This document shows positions 39,101 through 50,204 of a DNA stretch of 64,000 nt, piece after piece. The position numbers and the translations under genes were made by a program. Source of the DNA: Toxotes chatareus (Eukaryota; Chordata; Actinopteri; Toxotidae). The stretch lies in contig CM028902.1 in assembly GCA_016801885.1 (NCBI GenBank), positions 21,977,580 through 22,041,579 on the forward strand. The letters are read 5' to 3'. Position 1 is the first letter of the stretch. Every line of letters starts with the position of its first letter. The notes beneath the pieces were generated by a model. It ran no database searches. It was not told the origin of the DNA and saw only the letters and a list, made by a program, of their open reading frames with translations.

Positions 39101-42100
39101 TGTAAATGTGACTGCAACAAAAGAGATCAGGTCTTATTCTTAGATATGGCTCAATAATCCACATGACAGAAGTCGGGCAATCTTTTTTTTGTTTTTCGCT
39201 TTATGTTCCTCTTCTCAGAACCTGCTGACACAGTCTGTTCCCTTTAGCTAAGTCATGCGGCATCAACAGACACACAGGCGCACACAAACTCGCAGGTAAC
39301 TATTGGTGGATTAAACATCAATAATAAATCTATTGTCAAAATTATAAACTCTATTCAACTAACTGTTTCACCGTTACCGACTATTGTTAATTAGGTAGTA
39401 CGTGATATTCATTACAGTTAAATTGATTGGAGCACAGATTTGCAGAAAACCACCACTGAAATTTGTGAGGCTAGTTAACAAACATGACTGTTTCTTAGTT
39501 TAAAAAAAAATACTTTATGTCCTTGTTCACCCACAGGTGGACCTCAGGTCGTGTTGTTAAATCGCAGTAGGGCTGATATCTGGCTGTGGTCCTATGACAG
39601 GATGTTATCGGCTCATGGGGAATCAGTGGGGTTTGTCTGTAAATGAAACTTGCTGTTTTGGAGGATTATTGTATGGAAAAACCAGGAGTAACGTCCTCAC
39701 TGTAAGCCACTTGGTCAGAATCAGATGAGATCGACAGTAACTGCTCTAACTCTGAACTGGCAACTTCACTCCATGAAGAACTTTAAAAACTGGAGCATTG
39801 ATAACTGGAGCTTTCCTTCTATTAATACCTCTACAGCTAACCTACAGCTACTTATCAATACTGACATGAATACTGATGCTTTTCTCATTTTTTTTGTAAT
39901 GTAAAATGAACCTTAAAAGCCAAAGTTTATTTAAAGGACTAAGCAAAGTATTGTGTATTGTTTTTTTCCTGCGCTCTCCTAATGGATTGATATGATCCAT
40001 GTGATTGCAGGTCCTGTTTACGTGTTTGTTTCCATCGTCAGCTCCTTGGAGAGTAAGCCTCTGTGTTGCGCAGTGGGCATGATGTGCTTTATGAGTGCAT
40101 TATGCAACAGAGGGTGCATATTTGGGGTGTGTGTGCCGTCTGTATTTAAAAAAAAGTGGTATGTGAATGCTTGTACATATTTGTCGAGACGAAATCGTGA
40201 GGTGAGCGTTTGCTTTGCCTGTTTGGCAAACGCATTGACCGTGACTTGAACATGAAGTTGGAAGTATATTAAAATGTTGGCAGATATTGACACATCCGTG
40301 GCGAGGCATTGCTGTGTAATCAGAGCAGCTACGTTAGCGGATCTGAGGTTCTGTGGAGAAAGAGCATTTTTTATCAGGTTCTCTGATTCATATTTTAAAT
40401 TATGTTTCATACGTTTCTGTTTTACCTGTCAAGATGACATCAGGTTAGTAAAACTTTGCATGATATGACACTCACAGGAAACATTTTAATTTACCAGATT
40501 TCAGAATACAGTGTGACTAGCACATTCCAGAAACACAGTGAAGGTGCTGTTTGCAAACAGGATTCAGGATCATCATACTCGTCACTGCCCTGTCTTACCA
40601 AATAATGATAAGCTGCTCCTCCTCTTTCCATTAAAACCTGGTGGGATGTTCTTATTCCCAGTGCTGACCACACCACTTCAAACACACCACACCTGCAGAG
40701 TTCATTCATGGCACAGAGCTCCGGTCACCTTAAACTTCAGAATCACACATCGGTCACAGGCTCACGTAGGCCATGGCTGTTGCTGATAGAGAGGGTGTGT
40801 CAGCTTATTGCTTTCACCAACATAAAACTATCACGCTGCTTGCTTTGGTGTGTGTGTGTGTGTATATATGTGTGGGTGAGCCTAAAGCATCTGAGTATGA
40901 GAAGAGGCCAATTAAACAGAAAGTGTGCGTTAGTGTGCAGTGCTACCCTAGTTTGTGTTACTAAGTCTGATTGTTTTGATATCAGGTCTGAATCACCATG
41001 TGCAGTATCACCCATAACAACACTAAACAAAAGCATTTTACTGACCGTACAGCGTATACTGGTATTGGTCGCCCTCAGGATTTTGTGCAGTAACATGTAT
41101 ACAAATATGGTTATTAATAACTGTGGATACCAGATAAAGCACTAAAGGTAATTTTTGGCAGCAAGACACAAGCTACCTGCTAAAGGGTTTAGCTTGTAAG
41201 TCTCTGGATTTGTCATTTTATTTGAGAGTGTATTGTATTTCCTCTTAACCAGTAAACACACCATTAGTGAAAAAGACATAAAGGAAAATTATTATTATTA
41301 TTGGTAGTAGTAGTAGTAGTAATGATAGTACATAGAAGTAAACAAAGTTCTTCCTCTCAATATTCTAGAGGCCTGGTAATACAAGATCACTATAATTCTT
41401 CCAGTAAAAACTGGATTAAAGAAGTATTGATCTCATATTACTGGACGTCAGAGTTCAGAGTGAATTACAACATCAAAGCTATTCTTCTAAGAAGGACGGG
41501 ACAGGTTAATGGTCCCTTTGTTTCCTTTTTCTTTCTTTTTTTCTTTTTCTTTTTAGTACAGTGTGATAATGGAGGGTGTAACATTGCCTCTGCAGGTGTT
41601 GAATTGCCAAGGTGATGTCAGTAACAAACCATAGGGGACATGTGTGCATGTGTGTTGCATTTTATGTCCATGTGTGTCTGAACCCAGCCAGCTGATAAAT
41701 ATTTCACTTGACTGGCGGGAACTGACAGTCAGTGGCAGACTCAACAGACGAGCAGCAGCAGCCAGTTGCAGATCAGAGAGGGGAGATGATAATGACTTTC
41801 CTAACACTGAATGTGTATATTCAGTACTTAGTCACAAATGAAGGGGATTCAGACAAAGGGATGTTTCACTGTTTCCTGTACTGCAGTATGATGGTGGTAA
41901 ATACAAGCAAGAATCTAGCTGCACTGCCACTCAGCGTGGGTTAGAATAATTCTTCCAATTCAAACATCATCATTTCGTTTCACAGTAAAAAGTATATGTA
42001 TGTATATTTCTGGCCACTTTTCAAACTACTCTCACAGCATAACCCACTTCTCCCCTGTCTGTTCACCTGTACAGTTACCCAGAGCAGTGACAAAGTGTGT

Positions 42101-45100
42101 GTTAAGTCATATTTTGTTGAACTGGTAAGTGGAATCAGTGGAATGGGCAGGTTTTCTGAGAGAAACTGAGTGACCTTAGTAAACCATTGTAATTGACAAT
42201 GAGTTTCGCACAGCCACTGTTGTTTGTGGAGGACGGTACTGGCAGTTTAAATAACCACCTTCCTAACCTACATGGAATGATTGTTTAATGCTGAAATGGT
42301 ATATTTTAAATGGAGTATTGTTTTAGTGGAGCTCATGAGAACAGCAAGCGTTCACTCAAGTTGAACCATTTTCAGTACAAGCAGACGTGTATGGTGCCGT
42401 ATTTAGTTTGTGGCCAACAGTCCAGCAGAGTTCAGACTTTAATTTTTAATCTGTCATCAGTTTTTTTTCCCTTATTTATATCATATCTTTATTTTGCACA
42501 AATCCATGTAGTTTGTTAAAGTTTGTAGTTTGCACATTTTATGTTGTAAAACATTTAAGAAATTTCTAACACAGATCTCAAACTATTTTTAAAATATTGA
42601 GGGACTTGAGTTTAACTGAATGATATCGAATGGACACCACACAAAACACCATGTTGTGTCCTTTATATTTATTTATATTTCACTCTTACTGTGGAAATCA
42701 GTGAGAAAATCTGATTAGGACAACAGTCAGTGGATATTTCACCTTTTGTGCAAACAGTGAAGGAGAAAAAACAGACTGCACCTTTTTTCCTCATATTTCA
42801 CAATATTGCCCACATGTTCTTCTTTCCAGCTCTAACCCATGTTGCTGAGTGCAGGCCGGCCATAGCCTATAGGATCATGTAGATTTTACAGGCCACAGTT
42901 ACAGTGTGGACTGTGTGGATTCTGTCATTCCGGCTATAAAAAAAAAGTTACAGGTGCTGTTGTTTAGGTGCATTTGAGAAACCTGCAACAAAATCATTAA
43001 ACACACAAGCCAACAGCGTGTCAGACTAATGACTGATGAGTGTTTAGTGCTGAATAAAGTACAGCCCATACACCTGTAGAAGTGGTGACGGAGAGGACAA
43101 CTGTAGGTGTTTTTCAAGTGAACAAAGGTGTTCAAAGGTTGAGGATTGTACATGTAAAGTGTTATGGTATATACATCACATGAGGCCATAGCCATTTAGT
43201 ATGTAACATAGTGATGAGGCTGTTACATTCAAGGAGCAAAGGACAGTTATACTGGAAATAATGTACTGTGAAACTTGCATTACATTATAAACAGGTCATG
43301 TTCATCTTTTGCAAATTACAGTTTGAAACAATTAATTCAAAGTATTATGAGGGGTGTATTGTATTTCCTCTTCACCAGTAAACATTAGCTAAAAACAAAG
43401 AAATCAAACAAACAGACATGATTACTAATCTAATCTCCTGTCTGTCCGGGAGAAAGGAGACATCTCCCTGTTCCTCTCAACAGCCTGATCATCAGTTTAC
43501 CTTTCTCTCGTTAATCGTGTCCATTTTTGTCTTGTTTTTCTTCAGACTCTGAGAGAGAGGACAAGGGCCAGTGAAAAGGCAGAAGGACAGACAGCAGAGG
43601 AGACGACAGACATGAAGGTGAAAGAGGAGGATGAGAACTCCCCGTACAACCGCTGCAGCTCTGTGGACCTGGATAAGGTTTGTGTGTGTGTGTGTGTGTG
43701 TGCGTGCGTGTGTGTGTGTGTGTGTAGCTGGTGATGGGGGTAGATGCAGAGTGAACGGTCATCAGGTTATTCACCCTGCCTCCCTCCAGAAATGTCCTTG
43801 TTTGTTAGTACATCTTTAAAGTTCTCACACTGCTGGAAACAAGCATCTAAAACATGCACAGGCACACAGACATTAAAGATAATAATTTCCCACCTGACTG
43901 AACCAGGTCAGTATGTAATATATTACCACACAGTTTATGGTCAGACCATACACTGACCCCACAGAGAAGTGAGTTCCCTGTCTATCCTCGTGAACAGTTT
44001 GACTTTGTAAGTGTAGAGATCTCATACATTCATACAGATAAAAGGGCTCATTCATTCATTCATTCATCCATTCATTTAAATCATGCCCATGTGATTGAGC
44101 AAATTGACAAGTGTTTTTCCACCATCTGCAGTTTTATCAGCATACCAGGTCCTCACACAGCACAATGTGATGACAGAGTTAACCAGTCCGTCTTGTTCAC
44201 TCTGTTGCCAGGCATCAGTGTATTGAGTAAGATTCACATATCTGAACTGTTTTTCATTGCAAAACCAGACGTTAACCGGCCCGTAACTCTTAACAGCGTT
44301 TCTGTCTCTACAGCTACACCAAATCGTTGAGTCATTCCAATAAAACTGACGGTTTAACCCCCGTACTGCTTTGGGGGTCATTTTTGCCTCAGACACTCCC
44401 ATCAGAGCTCCACTGTGGTTTGATTTCAGTAACCAAGTCTACGTGCCAAACACATGGGGTGTTTGTTTGAGTCACCGCACTTGTCTCTACTGGTAAAAAT
44501 AAATAAATAATAATAAAAAAAAAAATAATAACAGGAGCAACTTCATTCTCATCATAAAAATGTTTCATGTTTTTATGAACTGTTAAACTGCAATTTAATT
44601 GTAATTATTGTGTAGAGACAATTATTCACACCAAATGATTGGAATGGTGATCTGATCTTATCTGATCTGATCACTTAAGTGCTTTAGCTCAGTGTGTTGC
44701 TTCATGTGAAGTCACCTCCTTGTTCAGTTAAACCTTATTTTTGTACTGTTGTATTGTAACAGTTCACTTGTTATAGACCGACTGTGTGGAGGCGAACTGG
44801 TAAAGCAGTATTTAGACGCTCACCTGTTGTTTCAAATGAAGCCACATGAAGTTTCCACAACAGCGTGTGTGTGCGTGGGCATGAGTGAGTTATCACAGGA
44901 AAGTGAAGCATGGTTCCACACATGCATGTGGCCCAGTTTCTTTTGTGGCGTCTTGACCTGGTAACTTTAGGTACGTAAACCAGGATCTTTATCTTTGTTC
45001 TTATGAGCAAACTTCACCTGCCACATTTTAAAAAAAAAAGCATTAGCATGACTGGCATTTGGTGATATTCATAGAAAAACATTAATGTTTACTAGGAAGA

Positions 45101-48100
45101 TCGACAAATGTCTGATAGCGATTCATATAACATGTTTCACAATGGTTTTGACGCCATGTTTTCTTCAGTTTACTTTTAGCTTGCTAGCTAGAGCGTAGTT
45201 TAAAGACGTGTACAGATTACCTGTGTGATGTTTGTCATGTGAAGTGGTCGTGACTTACTTTTTAAGCTCAGTCATTTTCTTCAGGACAGTGGATACTGGA
45301 TTTTAAAGTGACTTTTTCCACCTTGTTTCAAAGAATCATCCCTCGTGTGTGGGAAGTTCCTGCGCTAGTCACAAGTGTGATTATCCTCACCATGTGACAG
45401 GCAATTTCACTTCTTTTTTTTTTCTCAATATGAGACTAAACATCATATTTATTTATTTATTTATTTAAAATTCAGTCTGATAAATGACGGAGGTTAAGTT
45501 ATTTGGCAAGCAAGTGATGCGGGTGCTTGCGTTTTCTGTTTGACAGATTTGAATAAGAATACCAGGGTTTGTTGACAGTTGTCAGGTGCGACTTGTCCAA
45601 CATGAATATCTGGCAATAGCTCTTAAGGTCCCAGCTGATCTTGGTGCAGTTGTAGTTTAATGCTCATTTTACTTTTTCCATTTTTGATTTTGTCCACGTT
45701 TAAGAAGGCAATGCTAAAGCAGTGGAGTACTCCTGTGTATTTGTCAGTTGTTTTTTTTTTTTTGTTGTAGCTAGATACATGTAGTGTACAGAATTACCTT
45801 CTATCAGCACAAAAGCAGAGTACACTGTTTTAATCACTTTGTTTGGTGTGAACGGAGCTAAGAAAGGACAGAGTTCAGTGTCAGTGTCAATGGATGTATT
45901 TACATGAGGCTTGTTGTGGAAGCGGAGATGTAAAACATAACGGCTACACATTGTGTGTTAGCGCAAATGAGATTCACATGCACAGATGTGGAGGAGCTGC
46001 ATCGATCTCATTTGGCGGCGTATACATATCTGTATCTGTATTTATTATGTTAATATTGGCAGTGTGTATATCATCAAGTTGACATTTTACCAAAATAAAC
46101 AATATAAAAATAACTACAGGATTCAAGTTTTATTTATGCTCTGCCAAATCACAGCAGACTGTTACAGGAGAAGCCTGGTTGTATTATAGGAAAGCAGCTG
46201 TAGGCACAGGTGAATTTAGAGACTATAACAGCAAAGATTGGAAGTGATTAAAAACATTTTTTTTTTAAGTCTTCGAGCACAGCTGAAGGCAAATCATGTT
46301 TCTGGAGCAGAAGGAGAAAAAGAAGTTGAGATAGTGAGCCTTGGACCTTGATCCCTCGACTGTAAAGCCCACCCTCAGACCACTAGGTTATCATCAGATA
46401 CACGTTGCAGGAGGAATTTTTCACTGAGTAAATGTCTTCTTCAGGGACAGCCAAGTGCAGTTGCGTCCTCATAAAAACAATTAATTTTAAAAGACAAGAT
46501 AAGGTGGTCATATTTTCAGGCCAATCAATATGTGATCCTCTGTTAACTGTACAATTCACATCTTACAATCAATAAAGACAGTTAGCTGTCTATAGCCTTA
46601 GTTTCAACCTCTTTCAGTGACAGACTTAAAGAGGTGGAAACTAACTTTAATCCTCTAAATCACAAAGACAACACAGGTTTACAGCCCAACAATAGCAAAC
46701 ACTCGTCATTGCTGGAGTGAAAATAAAGGCAATTAATGGCATTTTGGGATGCGAAAGCAATTACAGAAAGAATCTGGTCACGGCCTCTCTATATTTTTGC
46801 CAGTATAATACCATCATGGTATGTGATACACACATTATCACCTGGGCGGCAACCTATAATTGCTTGTAATCAACCTCAGGTGATTGTGTCAGTGCGTGCC
46901 TGACACCAGTGTCCTCAGAGGGGAATCATAAGCGAGACACCATCACCTGAGCAACAGTCATCACTTCTTAAATAATCCGCATCGTTTAGAAACACAGAAG
47001 CTGGGATCATAGGATGCTGCAGAAGTAATGCAGCTGAAATTAAGATTGAAGTGTCAACTGTCTGCTTTAACCTGATGTGTTTAATGTGATCTTTTCTAGT
47101 TTGTTTTTTTCATCATCCCCACGAGTTTCTCAAGATTAGCTTTCCCACTTGCTTTCCTAACCTGAGACATTCCTGTGGATACAAAATTGACCACAGATCA
47201 GTTTGAAACTTGACTGTACTATGTTCACCCACACCGCAGCTGCATGTCTCACGTGTAGCTTTAGGCATGAAGACCTTGTAAAAGCTTGTAAAAGTAGCTC
47301 GGCCTCTGGTCTTTGGACTAAGAGTAAAAATCTTTAATTATTGCTGGCAGCAATTCAGCTACACCAAAGTAAACCTGCAAAAGGTCGCACAGACACAAAC
47401 AAATACGCAGTGACTTCCTGGCCTGTGCAGCTCAACAGTTGTTAACTCTCTGCTGCCACCTGCTGGAGTAAACTCATTCTCCACTTCTCTTGAACCTCTC
47501 CTTCTCCAGCACGTTGATTATTAGTCGTATAGAAGACTTTGCACTGATTTGTTGTTGTTCAAATCTTCACAGGATTTGGTGGACTGGGGGAAGCCCCTGG
47601 CGTGGCAGGTAGGCCACCTCGCAGAGAAATACGATGCCTGGGTTCACCAGCCCGTTGACAGACCAATTAGACTGTTTGGAAACCCCTTCCTGGAGGCCAG
47701 CACCAAGACTTCCTGGTAAGACAGGACACCTTTTTTGTGTTGTTGAAGACACTATAAGAAAATGTTGCTGTTTTTGGTTAAACGAATAATGTAGGAGATA
47801 ACATAAACATGATGTATATCCACTCATAAATATGTTTTGCAGACTTACAAACAAAACAGTTTTCACTGCGTGTAACAGATGTGTGATTACAACACTACTT
47901 CACTGCAATATGTATGATGTATATAATTAGTATTGTTGTATTTCATGTGCAACTATCAGATTATAAAAAAGTAAGATCATAAATGTATAACATGAAGTCT
48001 GAATGCTCTCCAAATGCATTGTTTGTATCCTTAAGGTTGATAAAATGTGTTGAATGCTTTTCTTTCCTCATAAAACATTTGTAAATCTGATTTTTCAAGC

Positions 48101-50204
48101 ATTTTAACTTGAGCACTGTTTACATCTATGTTGATATCAGTCTTCTTCTTACGTGCCTTTGTTGGCATATCTTGGCGTTTTACCTTCGCAAGTAGATCAG
48201 TGGAATAGTGTGAATCCATTGGCAGGACTGTGATTGGAGTCACCTGTGTGCATGTGTGTCCTTGTGCATGTGCATGAGATAAACAAAACAGGAATCCACT
48301 TCAGCTTCATAGTGCTAATTAAGTTCCGCAGGGTGCCTTTAAGACATTAACAAGGAAAAACAGAGAGGAAAAAAAAACACATTAACAGAATTTTATGGAA
48401 AAAACTGTGGAAATGGTCCCCCAACCCCTCGTAGTAACAAGCTGTTTCAGAAAATGGGTTTTCAGGGCCTTTCAGCCAGTGAAGTGCAGCAGTTTTTCTT
48501 GTCTACGATCAAAGAGCTGCAGCTTGAGACTGGCTGACTATGTTATTAGATCTATTGATTGAACACAATAAACTCAGTAAGTTATTCCTCAGCCTTGATC
48601 ACCTGCATATAGTCGTACACACTTGCACTGAGAGGTGCCCGATGTAACAGGCAGCTGGTAGTTTCACTGTCTTGCTCAAGAGCAGCTTCCCAGTAGCTGA
48701 GGGAGGTGTCAGTTGTCTCAGCTATTTTGAGGTCTCTGCTCCTTGAATGTCTCAGATTCTTCCTATAAAAACAACATCTAAGACATTTTTATTAGAAGAT
48801 ATAGAGTGTTAGTGTTTTTAAAGTTGTGTAAGGAGCTGATCTGGTCTCTTGCTACAGGTACTGGGTACCAGTGGTGTGGCTTCCTATTGTGTTTTATCTC
48901 AGTTGGTACTGCTACACCACCCTGGCCAAGGGCACCACAAGGATAGTCATCACTTCAGGTAACACACACCTGCCACCTTATGCAGTGCACACACACACAG
49001 ACACACACACACACGCATCAGAGACTCTTGCACGCTTTGCATTCTCATCCTCATTTGCATATGCTCACAGACATACAGTACAGTACAGAGTACCTGTATT
49101 TGTTTTCATCAATTTCATCTCCAGTCAGTGTGTGTTTATGTCTGTGTCAACATCTGTGTGTGTGTGTGTGTGTGTGTGTTCCCAGACTTCTCTGTCCCGA
49201 TCCATAAATACGTATTCCCGCTGCTCTTTTTGATGGGCTGGTTCTTGTGGTCGTTCATCGAGTACTGCATTCATCGCTTTGTCTTTCACATGAAACCGCC
49301 AGCCCATAATTACTACCTCATCACGCTACACTTCCTCCTGCACGGACAGCACCACAAGGTACAAACACACCACCGCCGAGGCCGGGGCAGGTCTAATGAT
49401 CATAAAACCGGTTTAATCATGAAACTCATATTGGTTTTATTATGTTGTTCTTTATGGCACAAAACAGAGCTTATCATTAATGATATTCCACATGTAGATT
49501 CAGTTTGTCATGAACTTTTCTAAACTGAATGCCTATTGAGTGTTACTGTGTTATAACTACGTGGTTAGAATAGAATAGAATAGAATAGATCTTTATTGTC
49601 ATTGTCACAGGTACAACGAAATTTAAAAATTTAAAATTGACATTGATCACTCGTGGCTCTCTTTAAAACAAACATGACTCTTAGCTTTTGAAAAGCATAA
49701 AAAAATAGCTGCAACAACGTGAACTTGTATTAATGAATTCAGTTTTTTCTACAGTCTTATGTCTCAGTGCATGACACAGACTTCTTTTCTCCACAGTCTC
49801 CGTTTGACGGCTCTCGGCTGGTCTTCCCGCCCGGCCTGGCCTCCATAGTGGTCGGAAGTTTCTATGCAATCCTCTACAACACGCTCCCAGAGATCCTTGG
49901 GACATCTGTGTTTGTCGGAGGACTGTGTGGCTACGTCGTGTACGATATGATCCACTACTACCTTCACTACGGCTCGCCAAAGAGAGGCTCGTATATGTAC
50001 AGCCTGAAGGCCTACCACGTCAAACACCACTTTGAACACCAGAGAGCAGGTGAGCACTGAGGAACACATGAAACTTTTGGGTTTGATTTTTCTTTCTTCC
50101 TTTTTTTTTGCGATCAATCTTTATTTTTCTCTCCAGGTTTTGGAATCACCTCCACGTTCTGGGACCACCCCTTCAACACAGTCATTCCTGATGAGAAATT
50201 CTAA
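22999..50204 (+). CDS. fa2h: Fatty acid 2-hydroxylase
   Basis: FA2H is an ER membrane di-iron enzyme that 2-hydroxylates fatty acids for ceramide and galactolipid synthesis, important in myelin. Exons: 22999-23280, 43546-43677, 47573-47715, 48858-48958, 49186-49358, 49797-50049, 50137-50204. They join in frame to 1152 nt, 383 aa (human 372). The N-terminal cytochrome b5 domain has HPGG (42-45) and a second heme histidine, probably H68 in PPHRHS. Exon 2 encodes a charged linker (95-138), longer and more Lys/Glu-rich than in mammals as I recall. The hydroxylase domain carries the His clusters HRFVFH (249-254), HGQHH (272-276), HYYLH (330-334) and HVKHH (351-355), with hydrophobic segments near 188-203, 227-245 and 287-322. 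Intron 1 is 20 kb. The C-terminus ends PDEKF, with no dilysine retrieval motif. Confidence 0.96.
23634..23686. repeat. Compound (TA)n(CA)n(CT)n microsatellite
   Basis: A run of TA is followed directly by CA and then CT. Located 350 bases inside fa2h intron 1. Confidence 0.9.
27488..27535. repeat. Near-perfect 23-bp inverted repeat with a 2-nt loop
   Basis: Left arm 27488-27510 and right arm 27513-27535 are reverse complements with two mismatches near the centre. A T-run (about 27542-27560) follows. The loop is too short for a microRNA precursor, so a cruciform or palindrome relic is more likely. Confidence 0.75.
29170..29295. promoter_or_regulatory. Candidate regulatory cluster: RFX-like and SOX-like motifs
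   Basis: Two X-box-like sequences, gtcaccgtggtgatac at 29172-29187 and gtcatcgccacggtaac at 29274-29290, flank a SOX-like cattgtttatctttg near 29199-29213 and an E-box-like caggtgg. Composition differs from the AT-rich surroundings. Motif matching by eye only; function is inferred. Confidence 0.25.
29929..29985. repeat. CA-rich minisatellite
   Basis: A unit of about 22 bases, containing acgcatacacagacacac, is repeated twice within a CA-rich run. In fa2h intron 1. Confidence 0.7.
30272..30339. repeat. Long (TG)n microsatellite
   Basis: About 34 TG units with one interruption. In fa2h intron 1. Confidence 0.95.
31399..31422. repeat. (CA)n microsatellite
   Basis: About 12 CA units in fa2h intron 1. 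Confidence 0.9.
33129..33181. repeat. Long (TG)n microsatellite
   Basis: About 25 TG units with one interruption near the start. In fa2h intron 1. Confidence 0.95.
38395..38710. mobile_element. Relic of a multicopy fish interspersed repeat
   Basis: The stretch includes cacctcatctgccttgcagt, a gagatgctccaacatagtca block, a ctaatatatcccaccc block and an end reading gtggttctaatgttttggct. These blocks recur in this order in many teleost sequences I remember, close to an AT-rich tail. Class not certain (LINE/SINE or DNA type). Confidence 0.4.
43678..43727 (+). repeat. (TG)n tract starting at the fa2h exon 2 donor
   Basis: The donor gtttgtgtg merges directly into some 45 bases of TG with TGCG interruptions. 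Confidence 0.9.
46330..46405 (-). repeat. tRNA-like relic, possibly a tRNA-derived SINE head
   Basis: On minus, taacctagtggtctgagggt resembles a Pol III A box with D-arm (tagtggtctgag). About 30 bases later ggatcaaggtcc is a degenerate B box. The cloverleaf is not intact, so it is not called a functional tRNA. Confidence 0.3.
46730..46945. other. Candidate conserved non-coding element in fa2h intron 2
   Basis: Repeat-free sequence with several homeodomain-type ATTA/TAAT cores (gcaattaatggc, cctataattgcttgtaat) and mixed composition unlike the surrounding low-complexity intron. Conservation cannot be seen from one sequence, so this is only a candidate. Confidence 0.2.
47716..48857 (+). other. 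fa2h: fa2h intron 3, no other feature seen
   Basis: Bounded by TCCTG|gtaaga and ctacag|GTAC. No repeat family or internal gene was recognised; short open frames on minus have no support. Confidence 0.6.
48987..49179 (+). repeat. (CA)n and (TG)n pair inside fa2h intron 4
   Basis: Intron 4 is only 227 nt (48959-49185). A CA tract (48987-49014, one G interruption) lies 28 bases after the donor and a TG tract (49155-49179) ends 6 bases before the acceptor. The two are complementary in the transcript. Confidence 0.85.
49566..49632 (-). mobile_element. LINE 3' tail with (TAGAA)n
   Basis: An agaat repeat is followed by agatctttattgtcattgtc, then acaggtacaacgaaattt. The reverse complement is the familiar end of a teleost non-LTR element (aaatttcgttgtacc...caataaaga followed by ttcta repeats). 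Located in fa2h intron 5. Confidence 0.55.

Larger units (their letters stand above)
23281..43545 (+). other. fa2h: fa2h intron 1 (20.3 kb)
   Basis: Bounded by cacag|gtgtgt and tcttcag|ACT. It holds many microsatellites, a hairpin (27488-27535), an interspersed-repeat relic (38395-38710) and a motif cluster possibly acting as an enhancer (29170-29295). No nested gene with convincing splice structure was found on either strand. Confidence 0.7.
43728..47572 (+). other. fa2h: fa2h intron 2, remaining part
   Basis: AT-rich intron with TTCA repeats (44049-44078) and a TTTA repeat (about 45449-45467). A tRNA-like relic sits near 46330-46405. No gene seen. Confidence 0.6.
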
